DNA from: Actinoallomurus sp040655075 | GTDB taxonomy: Bacteria > Actinomycetota > Actinomycetes > Streptosporangiales > Streptosporangiaceae | Assembly (NCBI RefSeq): GCF_040655075.1 | Contig: NZ_JBFAJC010000006.1 | Location: 256,990 to 320,989 of the forward strand | Length of the DNA: 64,000 bases | Direction: 5' to 3' | Shown: in pieces, positions 58,164 through 64,000 of the stretch | How the letters are laid out: every line of letters starts with the position of its first letter | Numbering within the stretch: position 1 is the stretch's first letter | Position numbers and translations under genes: made by a program | Notes under the pieces: model-generated | Seen by the model: the letters and a program-made list of their open reading frames with translations, nothing else | Database searches by the model: none | What the model was told of the DNA's origin: nothing

Positions 58164-58664
58164 GTGAGGATCCGTCAGGGCGGAGTGGCCGACGCGCCAG
58201 TGATCATGGAGATGCTGGACGGCGCGGTGACCTGGCTGACCGCCATTGGCCGTTCGGACCAGTGGGGTACCAAGCCGTGGTCGGCGAACCCGGAACAGGT
58301 GCAGAGCATCACCGACAAGGTGCGCACCGGCACCGCCTGGATCGCCGAGATCGGGGAGGCACCGGCGGGTGCCATGATCATCTCGTCGGTGGCACCGCAT
58401 CACGTCACGGCCGCCGATGAGCCGGAGCTGTACATCAACTGGCTCGTCACCTCCCGTCCTTTCGCGGGCCAGGGCGTGGGCGCCGCGCTGATCGAACATG
58501 CGTGTGCGGAAGCCCGGCGCCTGGGCGTCGGCCTGCTGCGCGTCGACTGCTACGCCGGTAATGACGGCCGCCTGGTCGACTACTACCGCGGCAACGGCTT
58601 CACGACGGCCGAGACGTTCACGGTCCGCAACTGGCCGGGCCAGGTGCTCTTCCGGCGGCCGTGA
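58164..58664 (+). CDS. GNAT-family N-acetyltransferase
   Basis: The 166-residue protein has a GNAT fold with the acetyl-CoA motif VTSRPFAGQGVGAALIEHAC and the C-terminal CYAGNDGRLVDYYRGNGFTT. GTG at 58164 follows AAGGAG by 9 nt. Its 3' end overlaps the convergent DadA-like gene by 47 nt. The substrate is unknown. Confidence 0.88.
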   Translation: MRIRQGGVADAPVIMEMLDGAVTWLTAIGRSDQWGTKPWSANPEQVQSITDKVRTGTAWIAEIGEAPAGAMIISSVAPHHVTAADEPELYINWLVTSRPFAGQGVGAALIEHACAEARRLGVGLLRVDCYAGNDGRLVDYYRGNGFTTAETFTVRNWPGQVLFRRP

Positions 58665-59967
58665 CGCCGCCGCCCGGTCGGTGTGCCAGCAGGCCGCGGA
58701 ACCGGTCGGCGCGGAACGCGGCGAGTTCGGCCGGGCGCCGGCCGGTCACGACGTAGTCCGCCATCGCCTTGCCGGTCACCGGCGCGAGCGTGATGCCGAG
58801 CATGCCGTGACCAGTGGCCACATACGCGTTCGGGCTGCCGGGCACCCGGTCGAGGACGGGCAGCCCGTCCGGCATCATGGGGCGTCCGCCGACCCACGGA
58901 TCGTGGATGAGGGCCATGAGGTCGTCGGCGTTGTCGTACCAGTGACCGAGGTAGTCACGGCTGGCGTGCGCGATCGCGACGACACGCCGCCAGTCGAGCC
59001 GCCGGTTGTTGCCGCTGAGCTCCATCGTCCCGGCGATGCGGGTGGCGCCCCCGATGGGCGACACCGCGATGTGCTTGTCGCCGAGGTACAGCGGATGTTC
59101 GGGAGCCGGGTCGAGGTCGACGGAGAAGCTGTAGCCCTTGCCCGCCTGCAACGGCAGGCGGACTCCGAGCCACCGCAGGAGGTCCACCGACCAGGCGCCG
59201 GCGGCCACGACGACGGAGGAGCACTCGATGTCGCCGCTCGTGGTGCGCAGCGCCGCGATCCGGCCGTCGCGGAAGTGGAACCCGCGGACCGCCTCGTGCT
59301 CGGTGACGCCGACGCCGTCGTGCCGCAGCCGGTCGGTGAGCGAGGCCACGAACGCGGTCGGGTTCACGACGCCTTCGCCGGGGACGAGGTAGCCCGCCTC
59401 GACCTTGCCGCCGAGGGCGGGATCCAGTGCCATGACCTCCTTGCCGGTGAGGATCTCGCCGGGGACGTCGTACCCGGCCCACGCCATCGCCCGCTGGATC
59501 CCGTGCGTCCGTCGCGCCTCCGCCATGGACGAGTAGGCGTGGACGAGGCCGGGACGGGTCAGGGTGGTCACCACGTCGGCGTCGGCGAGTTCGGCGAAGC
59601 GCTCGAAGGTGGCCTGGGCGAACTCGGCGACGGCCGCGTACCCGCGGTCGAAGGCCGTACGGGCGCAGCTGCGCTGGAACAGCACCAGCCAGCGGAGGAA
59701 CGCCGGTGTGGGCTGGAGGCGCAGGTAGAGCGGGGAGTCGGGCCGGCCGATGGACCGCGCGGCGTACCAGATCACCCCCGGTGCGGGCACCGGCGCGGAG
59801 TGGCTGAGGCAGACCCAGCCCGCGTTGCCCCACGAGGAGCCGCCCCCGACGGGCCCCCGGTCGACGACGTGCACCGGGACGCCGAGGCGCCGGAGGTGGA
59901 AGGCGGTGCACAGCCCGATCGCTCCGCCGCCGATGACGACGACCGGAGCACGGCTTTCCGTAGACAG
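58618..59967 (-). CDS. DadA-like FAD-dependent amino acid oxidoreductase, apparent CTG start
   Basis: The 449-residue DAO-family protein has the FAD motif VVVIGGGAIGLCTAFHLRRL, then DRGPVGGGSSWGNAGWVCLS and GHGMLGITLAPVTGKAMADY near the end. It matches D-amino acid dehydrogenases; a PuuB-like amine oxidase is less likely. No ATG, GTG or TTG occurs in frame before the FAD motif. CTG at 59965-59967 is 6 nt after AGGTGA and gives MSTESRAPVVV. The upstream stop TGA of the ABC ATPase is in the same frame 6 nt earlier. A GTG at 59874 would delete the FAD motif. Confidence 0.82.
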   Translation of the reverse strand: MSTESRAPVVVIGGGAIGLCTAFHLRRLGVPVHVVDRGPVGGGSSWGNAGWVCLSHSAPVPAPGVIWYAARSIGRPDSPLYLRLQPTPAFLRWLVLFQRSCARTAFDRGYAAVAEFAQATFERFAELADADVVTTLTRPGLVHAYSSMAEARRTHGIQRAMAWAGYDVPGEILTGKEVMALDPALGGKVEAGYLVPGEGVVNPTAFVASLTDRLRHDGVGVTEHEAVRGFHFRDGRIAALRTTSGDIECSSVVVAAGAWSVDLLRWLGVRLPLQAGKGYSFSVDLDPAPEHPLYLGDKHIAVSPIGGATRIAGTMELSGNNRRLDWRRVVAIAHASRDYLGHWYDNADDLMALIHDPWVGGRPMMPDGLPVLDRVPGSPNAYVATGHGMLGITLAPVTGKAMADYVVTGRRPAELAAFRADRFRGLLAHRPGGGVTAAGRAPGPASCGP

Positions 59968-59973
59968 GGCCGT

Positions 59974-60777
59974 TCACCTGCCCGAACTGCGGTAGGACCG
60001 GAGGAAGGCCTGCGTACGGGCCTGCCGTGGGTCGTCCAGCACCTGCGCCGCGGGGCCCTCCTCGACGACGCGCCCGCTGTCGATGAAGGCCACCCAGTCG
60101 GAGATCTCCCGGGCGAACGGGACCTCGTGCGTGACGATCATCATCGTCATGCCGTCGTCGGCGAGGTCGCGCATGACGCGGAGCACCTCCCCGGTCGACT
60201 CCGGGTCGAGCGCCGAGGTCGGCTCGTCGAAGAGCAGCACGGCGGGCCGGAGCGCGAGCGCGCGGGCGATCGCCACCCGTTGTTGCTCGCCGCCGGACAT
60301 CTGTTCGGGGAAGGCGAGCGCCCGGTGCGCGAGGCCGACACGGCGGAGCAGGCGTACGGCCGTGGCGATCGCCTCGTCCTCGCGGACGCCGGCCGCGTTG
60401 ATCTGCGCGAGCACGACGTTCTCGACGGCGGTGAGGTGCGGGAACAGGTGGAACCGTTGGAACACCATGCCGACGCGCTGCCGCAGGCGGGCCAGGTCGC
60501 CGGACGCGACACGGCCGTTCGCGAAGACCGGTTCGCCGGCGACCTCGATAGTCCCCCGATCCGGCCGTTCGAGCAGGTTGACGCAGCGCAGCAGGGTGCT
60601 CTTGCCGCCTCCGCTGGCGCCGAGGATGCTGACGATGTCGCCGGATCGCACGTCCAGGCCGATGTCGTCGAGGACGACCCGGCCGTCGAACGACTTGCCG
60701 AGACCGTCGATCCGTACGACGGGGCCGTCGTCGGCGGGCTGAGCGGTCTTCGCCACGGCGGGCCTTTCGATTGTCAT
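59974..60777 (-). CDS. Polar amino acid ABC transporter ATP-binding protein
   Basis: The 267-residue ATPase has Walker A LGASGGGKSTLLRC, Q-loop VFQRFHLF, signature QMSGGEQQRVAIA, Walker B VLLFDEPTSALDPE and the His switch VTHEV. It matches the GlnQ/HisP group. ATG overlaps the permease stop by 4 nt. Confidence 0.95.
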   Translation of the reverse strand: MTIERPAVAKTAQPADDGPVVRIDGLGKSFDGRVVLDDIGLDVRSGDIVSILGASGGGKSTLLRCVNLLERPDRGTIEVAGEPVFANGRVASGDLARLRQRVGMVFQRFHLFPHLTAVENVVLAQINAAGVREDEAIATAVRLLRRVGLAHRALAFPEQMSGGEQQRVAIARALALRPAVLLFDEPTSALDPESTGEVLRVMRDLADDGMTMMIVTHEVPFAREISDWVAFIDSGRVVEEGPAAQVLDDPRQARTQAFLRSYRSSGR

Positions 60778-61511
60778 TTCGCCTCCAGTGCCGGCTCGGC
60801 CTCGGCGATCGCGAGCAGCGCGCGGGCCTTACGCAGGCGCCGGCGTCGCCCCGGGAACAGCGGGGCCCCCGCGCGCACCCGCCGTTCCAGCCAGAGCAAC
60901 GCCTGGGACAGCGGGTAACAGACGGCGAAGTAGATCGCCGCGATGACGATGTAGACCTCCAGGGCACGGAACGTGTCGGAGGTGATGAGCTGTGCCTGGG
61001 TCATCAGCTCGGCCGCGGAGATCGTCACGAGCAGCGAGGTCGACTTGAGCAGGTCCACCAGCATCGTGTTGGTGCCGGGCAGGGCCAGGCGCAGCGCCTG
61101 CGGGAAGACCACGTGCGTGAGGGTGCCGAGGCCGCTCAGGCCGAGGGCGTGAGCGCTCTCCCGCTGGCCGTCGTGTACGCCGGCGAGCGCGGATCGGAAG
61201 ATCTCCGAGAGGTACGCCGCGTAGAAGACCACCATGCTGAGCGACCCGGCCTCCAGCGCACTGAGCTTCACGCCCACGGAGGTCAGCCCGAAGTAGGTGA
61301 TGAAGATGATCGCGAGCAACGGGATGTTCTTGAACACCTCGGTGTAGATCGTCGCCGGGAGCCGTACGATCCGCAGGCGGTTCATCCGCAGGAGGGCGAC
61401 GGCGAGCCCGAGGACCACGGCGCCCACGAAGCCGAGCGCCGTGTACTCCAGTGTGTGCAGCAGTCCTTGCACCAGTGAGCCGGTGTAGTCGGACCAGGGA
61501 ACCTTGAACAT
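60774..61511 (-). CDS. Polar amino acid ABC transporter permease
   Basis: The 245-residue permease (HisMQ type) has about five membrane helices and the EAA loop ESAHALGLSGLGTLTHVVFP. The N-terminus WSDYTGSLVQGLLHTLEYTA is typical. Only one permease gene is present, so it probably works as a homodimer. ATG at 61509-61511 lies 20 nt after the binding-protein stop. Confidence 0.93.
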   Translation of the reverse strand: MFKVPWSDYTGSLVQGLLHTLEYTALGFVGAVVLGLAVALLRMNRLRIVRLPATIYTEVFKNIPLLAIIFITYFGLTSVGVKLSALEAGSLSMVVFYAAYLSEIFRSALAGVHDGQRESAHALGLSGLGTLTHVVFPQALRLALPGTNTMLVDLLKSTSLLVTISAAELMTQAQLITSDTFRALEVYIVIAAIYFAVCYPLSQALLWLERRVRAGAPLFPGRRRRLRKARALLAIAEAEPALEAK

Positions 61512-61531
61512 CGCGGTCCTTCCGCTCGCCG

Positions 61532-62470
61532 TCAGATCGACGGGGGTTGCCACCCGGCCGGCCGGTCGACGCCCTGCCGCTGACCCGCCATCCACGGGGA
61601 GGGCTTGAGGAACTGGTTCGGGTCGCCGCCGTACTTCTTGATCAGCGCGGTCATCTCGCCGTCCGTGTACATCTGCCGGATCTGCGCCGAGATCGCCTGT
61701 TCCAGCTTCGGCTCCTGCTTGGGGATGTAGAAGCTCGTCATGTACGGCCGGAGGGCGTCGTACGTGGGCTTCTGCTTGACCTCGGCGTCGGTCGGCGGCG
61801 TGAGGTACTGCGTCGTGAAGTGCATGTCGGGCCGCTTCTGCTGGGTGTAGATCACCAGCAGCGGATCCAGGAAGCCCACCTGGATGCGGCCGGCGGACAG
61901 GTCGTTGAACACGCCCTGCGCGTTGGGGTAGGCGTGCAGCTTCGCCCCGGGGATCGACTTGATCGAGTCGACCCACACGTAGCCGGTGACGGTGCCCAGG
62001 CTCAGCCCCTGCAGGCTCTGGACCGTGGAGTACTGCTTGCCGCTGTGCACGGCCATGGCCGGCGGCGAGTAGTACGGCGGGTCGGTGAACAGGCCCTGCT
62101 CCTGCCGTTTCTTCGTCCAGGCGATGCCGCCGATGGTGATGTCGGCGCGGCGGCTCTGGATGCTGCCGAGCATGCCGTTGAAGTCGGTGACCTGGGTTTC
62201 GATCTTCAGGTTCAGCTTGGCGGCGGCGGCCTGCAGGATCTCGCTGTCGATGCCGACGAGCTTGTCGCCCTGGAGGGCGGTGTACGGCTGGTACGGCTCG
62301 ATCGTCACCTTGAGCACGCCGGGCTTGAGGGTGTTGTAAGGGTTGGAGGCTGATGTCGCACTGCTCCCGCTGGCGGAGCCACCGCAGGCGCTGAGGGAGC
62401 CGAGGGCGGTCAGCGCCGCCGTGGCGGCCATGAGGGCGTGGGATCCGGGCCGGGTTTTTCTCCACCACAT
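61532..62470 (-). CDS. Amino acid ABC transporter substrate-binding lipoprotein
   Basis: The 312-residue protein has a lipoprotein signal (LTALGSLSAC lipobox) and a family 3 binding fold: LKVTIEPYQPYTALQGDKLV, GIDSEILQAAAAKLNLKIET, ADITIGGIAWTKKRQEQGLF and YYSPPAMAVHSG. First gene of the operon with permease, ATPase and DadA-like enzyme; likely ligand an amino acid that DadA oxidises (inference). Confidence 0.93.
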   Translation of the reverse strand: MWWRKTRPGSHALMAATAALTALGSLSACGGSASGSSATSASNPYNTLKPGVLKVTIEPYQPYTALQGDKLVGIDSEILQAAAAKLNLKIETQVTDFNGMLGSIQSRRADITIGGIAWTKKRQEQGLFTDPPYYSPPAMAVHSGKQYSTVQSLQGLSLGTVTGYVWVDSIKSIPGAKLHAYPNAQGVFNDLSAGRIQVGFLDPLLVIYTQQKRPDMHFTTQYLTPPTDAEVKQKPTYDALRPYMTSFYIPKQEPKLEQAISAQIRQMYTDGEMTALIKKYGGDPNQFLKPSPWMAGQRQGVDRPAGWQPPSI

Positions 62471-62599
62471 GAGTACGTCGGCCTAACTCTGAGAAGGGTC
62501 TCCAGCCGTTGCGAGGACCCGCCGGACCGTGTCCCGGCCGGCCTTCGCCGTCGATTGCGTACACGGTAGAGAGCGGCATCGGCCCAGGTCATTAGCCGA

Positions 62600-62651
62600 T
62601 TCGTACGAACATGTGAGTAAATAGGGCCCTGTGCTCGTACGACACGTACGA
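62600..62651. promoter_or_regulatory. CGTACG palindromes between the ABC operon and the CdaR-type gene
   Basis: TTCGTACGAA (62600-62609) is a perfect palindrome. TCGTACG-ACA-CGTACGA (62635-62651) is a second, ending 13 nt before the regulator start. These look like binding sites for the CdaR-type protein on a divergent promoter. Confidence 0.5.
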
Positions 62652-62664
62652 CCGAGGAGCGCGC

Positions 62665-63867
62665 ATGTCCCAGGGGCTCGGGCCGGGGTGGCATTCGGCG
62701 CTGACCCCCGCGCTGGCGCAGGAGATCGCCGGCGACACCAGCGCCATCATCGGATTCAACGTCCTGATCACCGATCCGGACGGCGTCGTCATCGGCAGCG
62801 GGGACAGCGGCCGTATCGGCTCCTTCCACGAGGCGTCGGTGGAGGTCATGCGGACGTTGCAGGCCGCGGCGCACACGGTGGGGCAGGCCCGCCTCCTCCG
62901 CGGCGTACGGCCGGGCGTCACCCTGCCCATCGTCATCGACGGGCAGGCGGCCGGCACCGTGGGCATCACCGGCGCACCGGCACAGGTGCGGCGGTTCGGG
63001 CTGGTCGTCCAGCGGCAGACCGAGATCCTCCTGCAGGAGTCGCTGCTGCTGCGGTCCCACCTGCTGCGCGAACGCGTCCTGGAGGACCTCGTCCGCGACA
63101 TCGCGCACTTCGACGCCGACCTCGTCACCCCCGATGAGCTGGCACTCCGCGCCGGGGAACTCGGCTATGACCTGGGTGTCCCGCGGACGGCGATGCTCCT
63201 CGAACTCGAGGACGCCGCCACCGCCGTCGCGCCGGACGGCCACAACCTGCGGTCGACGCTGCTGCGCCTCATCCGGGAGACGTTCGCCTCTCCACAAGAC
63301 CTCGTCGCCGCGGTGGCGGCCGGTCGGTTCGCCGTGTTCCATCGAGGTCCGGCCAGGCCGGCCGCCGTGGACGATCCGCCCGGCGTGCGGTCACTCGGCC
63401 GCGTGCTCGTCGACAACGTCCAGCGGCGGCTCGGCCTGTCCGCGAGGGTCGGCATCGGCGGGCTCGCCGCCTCGGTGCCGGAGCTGCGCGACTCCTACGA
63501 GGACGCGAAGGCCGCTCTGCGGCTCGGATCGCGGACCCGGCCCGCCGCTTCGGTGCATTCCATCGACGAACTGCGGGTGCATCAGCTGCTCGCGGCGGTT
63601 CCGCACCGGGTGCGCAGGCGTTTCGCCGAGACGTACGTCGCGGAGCTGTGCGAGCGCCCCGACTGGCCCGTGCTCCGCCAGACGATCACCGTGTGGACCG
63701 AGCACGGCTTCAACCTCGTCAGGACCGCGGCCGCGCTGAACATCCACCGCAACACGCTGGTCTACCGTCTCGACAAGATCGCTCGCCGGGAGGGCGACCG
63801 GGCCGACGGCGACGCGGACCGCCTGGCCCTCTATCTGGCCTGCGTGGCGGATCACCTGGACGATTGA
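62665..63867 (+). CDS. CdaR/PucR-type transcriptional regulator
   Basis: The 400-residue protein has a diacid-recognition N-terminal domain (~12-140; FNVLITDPDGVVIGSGDSGR, IGSFHEASVEVMRTLQAA), a GGDEF-like middle, and a PucR/CdaR C-terminal HTH (HGFNLVRTAAALNIHRNTLV, YRLDKI). CdaR regulators respond to sugar acids such as glycerate or glucarate. ATG follows GAGGAG at 62654-62659. It is divergent from the amino acid ABC/DadA operon, its likely target. Confidence 0.9.
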   Translation: MSQGLGPGWHSALTPALAQEIAGDTSAIIGFNVLITDPDGVVIGSGDSGRIGSFHEASVEVMRTLQAAAHTVGQARLLRGVRPGVTLPIVIDGQAAGTVGITGAPAQVRRFGLVVQRQTEILLQESLLLRSHLLRERVLEDLVRDIAHFDADLVTPDELALRAGELGYDLGVPRTAMLLELEDAATAVAPDGHNLRSTLLRLIRETFASPQDLVAAVAAGRFAVFHRGPARPAAVDDPPGVRSLGRVLVDNVQRRLGLSARVGIGGLAASVPELRDSYEDAKAALRLGSRTRPAASVHSIDELRVHQLLAAVPHRVRRRFAETYVAELCERPDWPVLRQTITVWTEHGFNLVRTAAALNIHRNTLVYRLDKIARREGDRADGDADRLALYLACVADHLDD

Positions 63868-63899
63868 CGACCGTGGCCGGGGCAACGTCCCGGGCGCAC

Positions 63900-64000
63900 A
63901 GATCGGCGGGGGGGGGGGCGGGGCTGGCCGGGGCCCTCCCCCCCCCCCACGAGAAGAAGAGGACCACCCCCCGGATGGCGGGGGAGATCGGAGGGCCCCC
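63900..64000. other. Probable low-quality contig-end sequence
   Basis: After the CdaR stop the sequence has runs of G (~63908-63918) and C (~63938-63948), repeated AGATCGG heptamers at 63900-63906 and 63985-63991, and purine-only stretches. AGATCGG is the first seven bases of the common Illumina adapter, and poly-G is a known no-signal artefact. I see no feature here. Confidence 0.5.

Noticed and set aside
58955..60967. 670-codon minus-strand frame across the ABC and DadA genes
   Set aside because: The translation is Arg-rich without motifs and conflicts with the real ATPase and oxidoreductase frames.

Overview
This is GC-rich actinobacterial chromosome. GTG starts are frequent, adjacent genes often overlap by 4 nt (ATGA/GTGA), and several genes look leaderless, with a TAnnnT box 6-8 nt before the start codon. 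F420-type and mycothiol-type enzymes, SRP RNA-dnaX-ybaB-recR synteny, the upp/tadA neighbourhood and many MarR/MerR/TetR/XRE regulators fit a soil filamentous actinomycete. A streptosporangialean such as Actinomadura or Actinoallomurus is my guess, inferred from style only. The last ~100 bases look like poor sequence at a contig end.

1-12.7 kb is accessory: a DDN-type nitroreductase fragment divergent from a MarR gene; a MerR regulator fused to sliding-clamp (DnaN-like) domains, with a TPR partner; a GAF-histidine-kinase-like protein whose phospho-acceptor His is Ser; a decayed MarR gene that left three operator-like palindromes in front of an NTF2-like gene; a TipA-like regulator with an internal ribosome-binding site; a TetM/OtrA-like ribosomal protection protein; an Rv2466c-like DsbA protein; an arginase-like/GNAT fusion; a GalE-like epimerase; a second NTF2-like gene and an XRE-cupin regulator. 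12.7-19.1 kb holds a B3/4 protein with a DMT transporter, an XRE-TPR regulator, a PH-domain membrane protein, upp, two paralogous TadA-associated genes, tadA and tRNA-Ser(CGA), followed by an array of GC hairpin repeats.

19.5-40.7 kb carries an aldo/keto reductase behind an orphan MerR-type promoter, a TetR-DUF4865-CMD-phosphotriesterase operon, an esterase, a CGNR regulator divergent from an MFS exporter over a 44-bp palindrome, a DoxX/MarR pair, secreted proteins, alcohol dehydrogenases (one frameshifted), a zinc-ribbon/kinase/DUF6882 cluster, a CPBP-histidine kinase-response regulator operon and a beta-lactamase-fold protein. 40.7-42.8 kb is a patchy region: two divergent small secreted proteins, a transposase stump, and a degenerate copy of the terminator and 3' end of tRNA-Ser(GGA).

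42.8-49.9 kb is the conserved core: DUF952, SRP RNA, dnaX, ybaB, recR, DUF5063, lysC, asd. 50-57 kb is a catabolic locus: a glutamine-synthetase-like ligase, aldehyde dehydrogenase, SDR and C26 amidohydrolase, divergent from an APC permease and a FadR/GntR regulator. Together these fit gamma-glutamylation-dependent use of ethanolamine or another amine. 57-64 kb has a MarR/membrane-protein pair, a GNAT gene, and a polar amino acid ABC transporter with a DadA-like oxidoreductase that appears to start at CTG, divergent from a CdaR-type regulator.

I found no CRISPR array, prophage or biosynthetic megacluster. The most unusual points are the MerR-clamp fusion, the tRNA-Ser(GGA) duplication locus with its secreted protein pair, the His-less kinase and the CTG start.
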